Counted from the stretch's first letter, positions 22,743-33,920 are shown. The stretch: 64,000 bases of DNA from Carex sylvatica (GCA_964058845.1 CAXKVR010000043.1:620001-684000); one strand, 5' to 3'. Made by a program: numbers and translations. Notes: a model not told the origin generated them from the letters alone.

Positions 22743-24178
22743 TTACATCTAAATCCCCCAACAGGCCTGCCAACATAAACAACTTATTTTCTTCATATTT
22801 CCTAAACCGACTCGATATAAATTTTAAATAGACAAAACAAGTTATATTTTAATTAGACAAAATAACAATAATCACACGCCTGTAATTCAAATAAAATAAA
22901 AAATTAAGAATCACAATTATAATAAATAAATAAAATACTACCTGTTTGATAGTATAAAAAACTTCATACAACTATAACATAATCAATCCATCAAGATTCA
23001 TATATAAATTCAAACTATAAAATTAACAACTTAACAAACAAAACATAAAAAAATTAAAAAACAAAAAAGCAAATATTGAAAAGCTTGCGATCTAAAATTA
23101 AAAACTCTACTCCTAAAGACACTATTTTAACAACATAAATTCAAATAATGTGATAGACAATTTATTATTCTTATAACAATAACTAAAAACTTCAAAAAAA
23201 AAAAATTATTTAAATTAAGCATAGTATTTGATTGTTTATACATGACTTGTGTTTTTTTATGTTTCCACAAATTTAAATTTATAAGGATATCATTTGGTAG
23301 AACTTAATGCTTTTTATTTTTTTGGTTGTTGAAGCCTATACTTGTTGTATGAAACTGTTGGTTCGAGTATCAACTCGTAATTGGTGATATAGGAGTTGGC
23401 ATGTAATAAATTCTTTAACAGCTTCTTTTTGTGAATAGGTCATTGGCGATACTTGAATTGAAACACATTAAGTAAACTCAGCATTTCATTATCAACATAA
23501 TTAGCCGCATCAGTTGGTGAAGTATCTAAAACTGTTCTATCAGTTCTGCATCGCAGATGAACCAAATCCAGATGTAATATTGAGTTTGTGAAGTTCATCA
23601 TGTTATGGGCACATGGAAGATCCATCGTTGTCTCAAAATTTCTCATGCAAATGGTTTGTACAACTTTTCATATTGTTTGTAATATTCAGATGTAGTATTC
23701 AAAAGTCATATTTTTTATATTTTCATATTGTTTGTACGAATTTTTAAAGCATAAATTGAGATATTCAATAACATGAGCAAAGTTGCTTATTCTTATTTGA
23801 CCTCATTTCACTAAGCAAATTAATTATTTATTCTCTTTGTTTTACTGCAAATTTCAGTTATTGTACTTAATTCTCTTTTTACGATTATTTGTTGTGATGT
23901 ATTTTTTCATGAATAATTTTTCAACTTAAAAACAATCATTTCATACTTTGATTGAAAAACTGAAGCTCTTTTTTTTAGTACCGTACGTAGTGAGAATTGT
24001 AAGAGTTAATGTAGCAGCTATTAATTTTGCACTTGTCTATGCTCAGTTGACAAGATTATAGCAGCTAACTACTAATAAACTAGCCAATAATCCATTAATG
24101 TGAATTCGTGAAAGGTAAAAGAAAGCTGTGTGAATTGTTCCACAAGAAGAAAATTAATGTATAAACTACCGGTATAAC
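22743..24178. other. AT-rich intergenic with a FAR1-like scrap
   Basis: Apart from the fragment at 23440-23646 this is AT-rich DNA without recognised exons. It may be the body of the Helitron whose 3' end lies at 25063, but no 5' TC end was found. Confidence 0.35.
23440..23646 (-). pseudogene. FAR1/MULE-type zinc-finger scrap
   Basis: A 68-codon frame begins near MDLPCAH, resembling the GLPCAH segment of the SWIM-type zinc finger in MULE transposases and plant FAR1-RELATED proteins. A short hydrophobic/Leu stretch and LRCRTDR follow where those families have IPLxxIHPHW. There is no surrounding transposase domain, so this is at best an isolated relic. Confidence 0.4.
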
Positions 24179-24350
24179 TAGGGCTGCTAAAAAAACTTTA
24201 GTTCTTAATTCGATTCGACTTCGATTCGAAAAATATGTAGTTCGCAATTAATTCTATTCGAAACAAATTAAACCCAGTTCGGTTCGAATCTTATTCAAAT
24301 CAAACTCAAACTAGGGTAGATTCGATTCGGTTTGATTCGTTGCTACCCGT
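24179..24350. mobile_element. hAT-like fragment (TTCGATTCG-rich)
   Basis: It starts TAGGGCTGCTAAAAAAAC and ends GATTCGTTGCTACCCGTA, with TTCGATTCG/CGAATCGAA motifs between. Ends and interior resemble the 40351-41140 element, so it is a shorter relative. No 8-bp duplication is visible. Confidence 0.5.
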
Positions 24351-24997
24351 AGGTGCATGGGTCCACTCCAAGATAACTTTCTAATTTAAAAGATTTGAAA
24401 TCCAATTCTCTATTGTTTTCCTTTTGACGAAAAGATAGTTTGGTCCAAAAATAAAAATTCTCTCATCTCACATCCGTGAAAATTAAAATTATAGCTGTTA
24501 AAATCTGTACCCTCTCAGATTCTTGCAATTAAATTATTTCTTTATTTCTCTGTTTTCTCCATTTCATTTTTCTTCTTCCTCCATAGTTTCTAAAATAAAA
24601 ATAAAAATTATCATATCTTTTTAGATTTTGTTTGGAGCTACTATATCTTTGTGAATAGATGAGTAACAGATCTTGTGCTGATGAAAATAATAATATCTTT
24701 TCGATATGAATATATATGTAGAGAAGATCCTTATTTGAATCATTTAATCATATCTTTCCCAATTTTATTTATTTACATATTATTTCTTCTCTAAATCGTT
24801 TAATAAGAAATTTAGATATTAAATCGCAATTCTACGTCAAGAATTTTTTTCATATTATATTTGATCCGTTATTTTTTTTTATTTGTTGTTGTTTCTTTTA
24901 TTGTTATTTATTATTTGAATATCTATTTTTTCTCATTTGTGTCTTTTATTTTTATTTCAATATATTTTTCTTAATTTTATGTGAATGTCCAACAAAA

Positions 24998-25063
24998 AGG
25001 TATTTTTATATTCTATTTAATCTTATAATATGTTTCCGTTGCAACGCACGGGTAAGATACTAG
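24998..25063 (+). mobile_element. Helitron 3' terminus, copy 2
   Basis: The hairpin CCGT (25036-25039) and ACGG (25048-25051) is followed by CTAG (25060-25063) and then T. About 60 bp upstream are nearly identical to the end at 2417. This confirms a repeated family in the window. The 5' end is not identified. Confidence 0.75.
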
Positions 25064-25430
25064 TAAAACATAACATATATAATACAACCAATCACATAAA
25101 TATATATATTAATTCCCTTTCCAAGGTTATACGTCATGGTAATTAGTGTGCCTATATATTTAATTAGGGATGCATAGTTGAAGTCCCCAATTTAAAAATA
25201 TATAGTTATAAAAGACGTCAATTCCCAATTTAAAAGTAGTTATAAATTAAAGACCTCCTAGCTACTTGATGATGTTCAATACTTCAATGTTCAAATTTTT
25301 AGGTGAGCATCAGTAACCTACAAAGTACCATGCAAAAAAGACCAATGAGATAAAAAAAAAAAAAAACAAAGTAATTAAAATAATTAAGAACTAAGACATG
25401 AAATATTAATTCAAGCATACCTCCTTTTAA

Positions 25431-25521
25431 TTTGATGATATCAGAGATCGATTTCTTTCTGCTCATCCTGTTTATCATCCAATCTCTCAATGCGCTGTGT
25501 CAGATCGATGATGCCGCTTGA
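25431..25521 (-). pseudogene. Orphan exon of a DUF1664-like coiled-coil protein
   Basis: Minus-strand reading gives DLTQRIERLDDKQDEQKEI, which resembles the conserved TQRIxxLDDKxDEQKEIS segment of plant DUF1664 proteins. It is bounded by an acceptor-like CAG and a GTATGC donor, as a single exon would be. The frame is broken soon after by a small ATCG-type insertion, and no other exons are near. It looks like a captured or relic exon. Confidence 0.45.
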
Positions 25522-25723
25522 CTGACTAAAAATGAAAATAAATAAATAAATAAATTATTAATGACATGGTATTGGTGCATGTGAAACATTCATAAGAAGT
25601 GAAGATACTCACAACTTGCTTAATCATGCCTCTTTAAGGAATAAATAAAATATTATTTATGAAAATATCAATCTGGGTCTAGGTTTGATCAGAATTTAAA
25701 AAATGCTCAAACTGTGAATTTTT

Positions 25724-25838
25724 ATTCAGAACCGTAGAAAAAATTCACGGTCCTGATTTTTATTCAGAACCGTGAAAAAATTTCACAGCCCTGAATTTTT
25801 ATTCAAACCCGTGGAAAAAATCCATGGCCCTGATTTTT
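25724..25838. repeat. Three 38-39 bp tandem units, each a palindrome
   Basis: Units start at 25724, 25762 and 25801. Each has the form ATTCAGAACCGTGAAAAAAT followed by TTCACGGCCCTGATTTTT, with CCGTG and CACGG pairing around A/T. The complementary right arm has a single unit, which is where the solo LTR inserted (target GCCGT). Confidence 0.8.
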
Positions 25839-25964
25839 TTTTTTTTGGTTTTTTTTGTTGTTTTGTTTTCTATTTTTTTGCACTATAATAGAGTTTGAAT
25901 AAATAAAATATTCACGTTTTTTTTATGTATATATAATATAATATAATATATGTATATATAATAT

Positions 25965-26240
25965 AAATGTTCAACATGATGTATATGTTAAAATGTGCTT
26001 GCAGATCAAATTTTATATTTTTTAGAATTTTTTTACTATTTATTAAGATGAGTACAAAATTCAATGGTCTGAATATAGCGATTTTGTTAAATACTTAATA
26101 AATAGTAAACAAATTAAAATATATATATAAAATTTGATATGCAAGCACATTTTAACATACCCATTATGTTGAACAGTTTGGATCAACTGTTTAGAATTTA
26201 AAAACTTTGAAAATACTGATCGTTGTACGTCTACCATTGA
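25965..26240. mobile_element. Core-sharing palindromic MITE, end-truncated
   Basis: The arms TGTTAAAATGTGCTTGCAGA, AAATTTTATATTTTTTAGAA and TTTACTATTTATTAAG are mirrored by CTTAATAAATAGTAAAC, AAATTTGATATGCAAGCACA and TTTTAACATA. The outer terminal modules are eroded. Confidence 0.6.
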
Positions 26241-26669
26241 ACGAAAACTTAAACTGAATTTTGAGGTACTAAACGATGTTTTTTTAAATTCTAATGCTTT
26301 GAATGTCTCTCACAATGTCCGGGGGTTCCCCCTGGGGTAAAATTTGGGTCTGTCTCGTCTCCCCTTTTCGAAAAGTGGTCATACGCGGAAATCCGACTTT
26401 CCTAGCCAAAGTTATGGATATTTAAAGTTTTTTTCAAATATGAACTTTGAAAATTCATAACTAACTATAGAAAAATTCAAATAAATTAAAATTTATGTCA
26501 ATTCTATGTATTTTTTAATGCTGGTGTAATCAGTTTGGTCCCTGTATTAGTACAAACTTACTAATATACCAGCAGAGGTCAAATTTAATATTTATATACA
26601 TATACATATACATATATTATATTATATTATATTATATTATATTATATTATATTATATTATATTATATTA
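26241..26669. other. Retroelement-like scrap and ATATT pentanucleotide tract
   Basis: 26310-26400 has a GC-rich block (GGGGGTTCCCCCTGGGG) and an 18-mer, CGAAAAGTGGTCATACGC (26369-26386), that also occurs in solo LTR B (17086-17103). From 26595 there are TATACA units and an ATTAT pentanucleotide run up to the Mutator-like end. Confidence 0.45.
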
Positions 26670-29316
26670 GAGTAAGGCTAGGGTGTGACATGCTTACCAA
26701 GTCCTCCCGTGAGCAGAAATTTTCAGCCATTAGATCCATCTAAGATTAGTGCTATCATAGAAACAGCAAATGCACATGAATTTCAGATTTTGAGTAACTC
26801 TCTCCGTTACGACCTTTCTCTTCTTACTCGTCCCGCACTTCTCTACTCTCTTCCTTGCGATTATGCTAGCTCTCTCTTGCGATTTCACCTCTCGACGCTC
26901 TCTCGTCGAGCTAAGCTAGGGTTCGTCCCACAAATTCAGAAACCCTAATTCGCTAGCATTGGCATCATCAGGTCGGGATGAAGTTTGAAAACCCTAAATC
27001 TACTCGGGGCCTCCTCATCTAGTCAGGTATCTAATCTCGCGATCTCCATCTCATCCTCTCTTTTCTCACTTTCTTTTAGCAACTATGGTTTTTAAGAAGT
27101 GGAAATTGATCGTGCAAATTTCTTAGTCTGATGGATTACGATTGTGAAATTTCTTCATACTCTAGGTTTAGCGACTTCTTTTGTGAAATTATTTTTAGCC
27201 AATTCATTTTTTTCCCTTGTGAAATCATTTTCATAAATCTTTCGTGTGAACCTTGATTTTTTTAATTTGATGGGTAAACTGACAGTGAGATAAAAATAAA
27301 AAAAAGTGGAAACATACAAATTGTCCCAAGAAAACAAGACACAAATCACACAATGCTCAAACATGCACAAAATTGAAGACCAATTAGGTAGTAGTCGATT
27401 AGATCCTTTTGTAAAGCTTAATTAACCGTGGAGTTATATTTTGGTATAGGGAAAATTTGAGATTATATTTTGGTATAGGTGAAGTGTCGATTATATTTTT
27501 GATATATGTGAAATGTTGAAGTCTCTAATAATGTTTTAAAATTTTTAAGTTGATTTCTTTGATTCTTGTTGAGCTATGTACATCTGTTTTATGTTACGCA
27601 GTTTTTAGCACATTTCTCACGAATATGTTCAACCTTGCAATTGTGAGAAATGTCAGGTCAATTTTGTAAATTTTGTTGAAATTAACCAAAGCCTCAATTA
27701 AACATGCAATTAGGAAGTTTTGTTGTTTTAGCATATGAGATCAGTTTGCAGCATGTTGAAATTTTATCCTCAAATTAAGCATGGTGAAATTGACATTTAA
27801 TTTGAGCTTTTTTTATTGTGTGTAGCATATGTACATGAATCAACATGTACCAACCATTTTGTATTAAGAAATTAAAAATTTGTACAACACTTTGGCTAAT
27901 CAGTAGCCATCAAATTAAGTAAAATATATACAATACCACTAAAGTAAGAAGCAAAAAAATTATTGCAGAAAAAATATCCTCTATATCCTTATTCCTGGTA
28001 ATCATAGCAGCTCCATCCACTGCCAAATTTGCATTGCTACCTCTCGAGCCAGCAATTGCATTGGTTTGCTTTCATCAATTGAGACAACTATATCCTGATG
28101 AGTGGTATTATACTAGTAAGTCGTACCATGCCATTAGGTGGTACTGGTATGCTCAGCTCTCCCCTCATCTTTTGCCCAAAACGTTCTGGCATATGTACAT
28201 GAACCCAATTTATGGTACCTAGTCTCCCTCACCTTTATTTGAGATGGGTGGAGCTGACACCTCTATTCACTTGATCCTTATTTCTCTTAGTCCTTTATGA
28301 GATATTCCACCTTCATTCTTTAATACGTCGCCTTAGTTTCATTCTCACTCTCTTAATCCTTCTTTTAGAGATACTATGTAATAAGAATTATTCAAATTGT
28401 CAAAACAAAAATAATTAAGCAATGTGCTTAAACCATATCAACAAATTAACATTGAAATCAACATGATTTTCATACGAAGATATTCATATCTATGAAAATA
28501 AAATTAAAACTAATATGTAATAACAAAAAAATAAGCATAAAATTAAAATTTGAATATGGTATTACCACAACCTTTATACTGAATCCTAAATAAAAGTTTA
28601 ATACTTCTTTGTCATATCATAAGATGTTTCCACCCTTTTTTTTGTTTCTACCTCACTGTCAGTATACCCATCAAATTAAAACAATCAAGGTTCACACAAA
28701 AGGTTTCTGAAAGGAATTTCACAATAAAAAAAAAGTTTAATTCAATAAATAAGAAAATGAATTGGCTAAAAAGCATTTCACAAAAGAAGTCGCTAAACCT
28801 AGGGTATGAAGAAATTTCACAATCGTAATCCATCAGACTAAAAAATTTGCACAATCAATTTCCATTTCTTGAAAACCATAGTTGCTAAAAGGAAGTGAGA
28901 AGAGAGAGGATGAGATGGAGATCGCGAGATTAGATACCTGACAAGATGAGGAGGCCCCGAGTAGATTTAGCATTTTTGAACTTCAGCCCGACCTGATGAT
29001 GCCAATGCTAGCGAATTAGGGTTTCTGAATTCGTGGAACGAACCCTAGCTTAGCTCGGCGAGAGAGCATCGAGAGGTAAAATCGCAAGAGAGAGCTAGCA
29101 TAATCACAAGGGAGAGAGTAGAGAAGTGCAGGACGGGTAAGAAGAGAAAGGTCGTAACAGAGAAGAAATAGTCTAACGGAGAGAAAGTTATTCAAAATCT
29201 CAAATTCCAGTGCATCTGCTCAATCTATGATAGAACTAATCTTAGATGGATCTAATGACTGAAAATTTCTGCTCACGAAAAAGACTGGGTGAGCAAGTCA
29301 CACCCTAGCCTTACTC
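26670..29316. mobile_element. Non-autonomous Mutator-like element with about 650-bp TIRs
   Basis: The arms 26670-27313 and 28626-29316 are inverted copies at high identity, beginning GAGTAAGGCTAGGGTGTGAC. The 1.3-kb middle has no transposase; its longest open frame (28034-28222) matches nothing I know. Long TIRs fit a MULE or fold-back element. The flanks are ATTATATTA and ATTATTATA, so no clean 9-bp duplication can be read. The arms contain CpG-rich and AGGGTTT/AAACCCTA-bearing sequence resembling a plant gene leader (about 26890-27010), possibly acquired from a host gene. Confidence 0.7.
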
Positions 29317-29447
29317 ATTATTATATTATATAAATATACATATATTATATCAGATACACATATATTATATTAGATACACATATATTATATATACATACAA
29401 TATATTATATTAGATACATATATTATATATACATATACATATATTAT

Positions 29448-29852
29448 GGAACTTGCTAGCATGTTATGCATAGCATAGAGGGCCTTCGTGCAACAGCTCA
29501 ATATTCACTTTTTAAAATCCTAACGGTCGATCCGAATCGTTCATCTTGTTCTCCATATTAATATGTGTTTGAAGACCAAATTTTATATTTTTTAGAATTT
29601 TTTTACTATTTTTTTAGATTTATTGAAAATCGCTATTTTTTTATGGTCCATATTTGCTGAAAACAGCGATTTTCAATAAATCTAAAAAAATAGTAAAAAA
29701 ATTTAAAAAAATGTAAATTTTAGTCTCCAAACACATATTAATATGTAAAACAAAATGAATGATTTGGATCGACCGTTAGGATTTTGAAAAGTCGAATATT
29801 GAGCCGTTGCACGGAAGCTCTCTATGCTAAACATAGAATGCTAGCATATTCC
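29448..29852. mobile_element. Palindromic MITE, GGAACTTGCTAGCAT termini, 405 bp
   Basis: Same family and length as 13167-13571: TAGCATAGAGGGCC near each end and the shared core (GTTCATCTTGTTCTCCATAT, GAGACCAAATTT, TTTACTATTTTTTTAGATTT and complements). It lies in TA-rich DNA directly downstream of the Mutator-like element. Confidence 0.8.
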
Positions 29853-29954
29853 CATATATTATATTATATATACATAAAAAAAATTAAATCGTGGATATTT
29901 TATTTCTTCAAATCCTATTTATAGTGCAAAAAAAGGGAAAAAAATCAGGGCCGT

Positions 29955-32724
29955 TGTCATACCCCGCGGCCACGGGTCGCAACAGTCCCCCGCCATAAGC
30001 ATACAACTCCGTGTATGCTTATAAGGCAGTTCAACATACACTCAGAAATTCACGACAAAAATAATATAAAAGAAGTTTCTAAATATAAATCAGAGTACAC
30101 GAGTCTGGTAAAAGTATACTACATCAAGGTATCACATATGGATACCGACTATCGGGTGTGACATAGAGAGTTATACGATCAAAAATAATATATACACATC
30201 TCTAGCCAACTAACAAAATATCTACGGAGTTAATGGTGATCTATACCAGAGGCCTACTGATCGCGTGCCTCCCCAGACTCAGTCGCACCAGAACCTGTAA
30301 TATAACCCGAAGGGTGGGGTGAAAATAAATTCTCAGTGCGAATTTGCCACAGTTAGATTGTTGGACTTACAATCAAACTCCATATTAAAAAATAAGACTC
30401 ATACAATAGCAATTCAAACAGATACATATTCATAATTAAAGAAATGCATATGCTCGACAACAAACAAAAGAAATGAATCACAATTAACGAAATTTCCAAG
30501 ATAAATTTCAAACACAACGTATATTGGCTTAACTCGACTTATTAGGACTTGTAACAATCACAGATGTTCAATCGAGCTGGACCCTTTATCTGACCATCGT
30601 CTGTAGGGTTACTGACACCTACAGACGTTCCACCGAGCTGGACCCTTTATCTGACACCCATCAGTAATTGGCTGGCCTAACTGTTTCCTACAGTCTGGTT
30701 CAAGTCATATAAAGAAAATTCACTTTGAAATCATTTCAATTGTCGTAATATTCAATTGACCATCCAAATGCATTAACATGTAGGAGAATGCCACCGAGCC
30801 ACAGACGTTACACTTGTCACCCACGATTCCAATCCACACATCAATACAATTACTCACCCCTCGTCCCAACCGGTACTGGAAAAACTGAGGGCCATTCACC
30901 TAAAATGCTAGAAGGATCCCGGGCCCAAAGTCAGCCATACGGCTCAACTTTGCAAATTAATCGGATCCAAGTCAGTCATACGGTTCAACTTCGTAAATTC
31001 GCACACATACACATTCTCAATCATCAATTCGTGGTGACTCTCAACCATAATCAGATCATAATAGATCGACACAATTGACAACCATACGACAATGCAAATT
31101 ATTCAATTCACGACAATTCGAGTTTAACTTGATTGGGCTATGCATATAATTTACACAATTCAATGATCAATCAGATATTCAACATGACAAACGAATAAAC
31201 AATTTAATTCCTGAAAGTGAAATATCAAACAAGTCTAAGAATTCCACACCTGTTTACGACGAGCGTATCGCTAAATTATAGATCAGGCGTCTCGAAATAT
31301 CCCGCGAATTCTTGCTCGACCGAGTCTACACTTATATTACATGTATACTTGGTTTATTCCTAGTTTCACAGTCGAGATACTCACTTGAGTTCATTAAATG
31401 CTCCGGTATCGATTCTTTCGATTTCTTCTTTCTTATTAAAAATCTCTAAAACTCACACACTATACATCTGGGTCCTCTCAGCCATACACAATTCCAATTG
31501 GGTTCATTTGTAGGTATACCAATTTACCGTCTCACTACTTTGGTTCTCGTAACAATTTGATTTTCTTATTAATTAAATCCTAATTTGATCGAAATTCAAA
31601 TTAATCGCTAGATGCCAAAGTTGAGGGAGAGGTTTACCGATTACACGTCTATTTGGTCGAGTTAGCCTAATCAATCAACCACATTTCTCCAATTTCGGAT
31701 TTGATACCGAGAACCCCAAAATTGAAAAATCCAAAATTGAGATGAAATTGAGAAAAGAATCGATAAATAACCAAGAAGGGAGTTCAAAGGACTAGTCTAC
31801 AAGCAATTCAAACACAAATCTCTGGTTTAAAATGAAAACCCGAGAAATCGAGAAAATCTGAGATTTCGAGAGGGAAGAGGAGAGAAAGAAATACCGAATA
31901 AAAGGGCTAGGAGGATCTACGACCAATTTCTCGATGCTACATTCGATTTCACGGGCTTTGGAGCAATTTGGAGGGAGAGAGACCTCTCTCTCTCTCTCTC
32001 TTTTCTTCTCTCTTGGGCGGAACACAAACAAGGCAGAGGGGAAAGGAACGGAGGAGAAAGAGAGAAAGAAAAAGAAAGAAAATCTTGGATTTTGGTTAAA
32101 AGTCCCTCTGAGTGCGGACGCACTCATTTTTAGTGCGGGTCGGCCACCCGCATAAGAACTTGTTAGAATTTAAACGACTCAGAAAACACAGAAAAATACT
32201 CCTGTGCGGACACACTCATATCCAGTGCGGGTCAGTCACCCGCACTCATCTCTTGGACATATTTTAGAAATTCAGAAAATCACAGAAAATTCGTGAGTGC
32301 GGACGCACTCAATTTCAGTGCGGACGTACTCAGTACTTGGTCGAATTTTCATCAAATCGGCACTGACCAAGAAAAATTCCGAGCCTAATACGTCCGCATT
32401 AAAATTCAATGCGAGTCAAGGAACCCGCACTCAGGACTTAGTCTGTTTTCGAAAAAAGAAACTAGAGTCAGTGTGGACCAAGAAAAAGAAACTAGAGTCA
32501 GTGTGGAACCCGCACTCAGGACTTAGCATTCACCATCAGTGCGGACGCACTGAGCCTATAAAGTTTCATAAATTCGTATTTTTGATGCGGTTTCGATTCA
32601 CACTTGATTTACTTATCTAGGGGAACATTAATTAAGGTTTAAACTTCTATTTTGGTAGTCCGATTTTCGATTCTTATTTTTAAATCACTTGAAAATTAAT
32701 TGTACAAAATCTCGTAACGTAACA
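29955..32724. mobile_element. Solo LTR (family A), 2770 bp, TSD GCCGT
   Basis: It starts TGTCATACCCCGCGG and ends CGTAACA, flanked by perfect GCCGT repeats (29950-29954 and 32725-32729). There are no gag-pol frames. Two direct copies of GCTGGACCCTTTATCTGAC lie 60 bp apart (about 30574 and 30634). The right third holds the GTGCG palindrome array. Long LTRs starting TGTCAYACCCC are usual in Del/Tekay Ty3-gypsy chromoviruses, so I suspect that group, but this cannot be shown from a solo LTR. Confidence 0.85.
32105..32555. repeat. GTGCGG/CCGCAC palindrome array in solo LTR A
   Basis: At least five blocks of the type GAGTGCGGACGCACTCA or AGTGCGGGTCRGYCACCCGC occur at about 32109, 32200, 32292, 32385 and 32505. 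Spacers contain TTCAGAAAA and ACTCAGKACTT. On the minus strand the unit order and spacer motifs match those of the array at 16815-17030. Confidence 0.8.
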
Positions 32725-33094
32725 GCCGTGGAAAAAATTCACGGTTTGAGCATTTTTAAAATTCTGATCAGACTCCGGCTATTTTTAAAAATATTTTTAA
32801 AAATAGATAAAAATAAAAATCTCGGCTAGGAACATATACAGATGATTGGAATTTTTTTGCCCTTTTTACAATTTTGCGTTTTGTGCTAATACCAATTAGA
32901 AAAATGAAGCACACATTCTGGCTGGCGAATATAGCAATTTAGAAACAAATTTCGGAATGTGTATATAGAAAATTAGAAACAAATAAGGACGTGAAAAATT
33001 TTCCATTATTGATTTTTTTTTTATTCTGCTATGAGAATTTGTATAGAAACAAATAAGGACATATCTCCATTTCAGGAAAATATATATAGAGAGA

Positions 33095-33503
33095 GAGTAA
33101 GGCTATGCTACTTTGCGAATTAAACGGATTGTTTTAATTCATGCTCATATTTCTAGTTTCGAAGTTTAAATAGCCAATCCAAACAGTTAGATGTTTAATC
33201 TATATTAAAATGTGCTTGGAGACCAAATTTTATATTTTTAAATTTTTTTTTACTATTTATTAAGATGGTTTGAAAATTGTTTTTTTTATTAAAATTCTGC
33301 ACCATTAAAAAACAAGCGATTTTTAAAAATGCTTAATAAATAGTAAAAAAATTCCAAAAAATATAAAATTTGATCTCCAAACACATTTCAATATAGAGAT
33401 CATATCTAACGGTTCGGATCGATCGTTTGAACTTTCAAAATGAAAATACGGCGTGGAGTACAAACGCTTGGTGAGCCATGGCTCACCCAACTCCATCTCT
33501 ATA
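33095..33503. mobile_element. Core-sharing palindromic MITE with two different ends
   Basis: The left end is GAGTAAGGCTATGCTAC. The right end, read inward, is GAGATGGAGTTGGGTGAGCC, containing the perfect palindrome GGTGAGCCATGGCTCACC (33470-33487). The inner arms are complementary and carry the shared core. The unequal termini make this a candidate end-swapped copy. It is flanked by TATATAGAGAGA on the left and TATATGTG on the right. Confidence 0.7.
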
Positions 33504-33920
33504 TGTGTATGTGTGTGTGTGCGCGCTAGCTGAAGAAATTAAGCCCACGAGACGGTGGAAAATGAATTCCACAAAGTAATGGCATGGGTAAGTTCAAAGC
33601 TCGTGGCTTTCTTTCCGTCTCGAGGACGTACGGGACTATCGATCGTTACTGGCCATGGAGCGTCAATGCAAGAAGCTACAATTAATCTTAATTATCAGGA
33701 GAATCAATGCAAAAAGCCAGGTAACTTAGGTCGATCAATCAACCCATTTCTAGTAGCTCTACTTTTCAGACTATTCAGATGTTTTGCTTATTATCCACAT
33801 CTAAAGGGCATTTCACAAAATAGCACAAAAATATTAATTAAGGCTTTTGAGGGGTCATCATCCTCCCTAAAAATGATTTTATCAATTTTTTTCGCATGAA
33901 TTGACGACAAGCACATTGCG
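33504..33920. other. Intergenic, 3' flank of the DPH6 gene
   Basis: A (TG)n/CG tract at 33509-33532 and otherwise unique sequence. A 114-codon plus-strand frame (33555-33899) has no recognised domain and I do not call it a gene. Confidence 0.4.

Larger units (their letters stand above)
25685..32772. mobile_element. Outer palindromic element with nested insertions
   Basis: The left arm (25685-25975) and the right arm (29853-29954 plus 32725-32772) are inverted copies. Shared blocks are TGATCAGAAT, ATGCTCAAAC, CGTGGAAAAAAT, GGCCCTGATTTTTT, TTTTGCACTATA and TATGTATATATAATAT. The centre is an AT-rich pentanucleotide/TA tract. Inside lie a core-sharing MITE, a 2.65-kb Mutator-like element, another MITE and a 2.77-kb solo LTR that splits the right arm. 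Ends and target duplication of this outer unit are not determined. Confidence 0.6.

Noticed and set aside
31792..32155. Overlapping frames in the LTR CT/GA-rich stretch
   Set aside because: They come from (GA)n sequence within the solo LTR.
33555..33899. 114-codon plus-strand frame near the DPH6 3' end
   Set aside because: No recognisable domain or splice context; composition is like the surrounding non-coding DNA.
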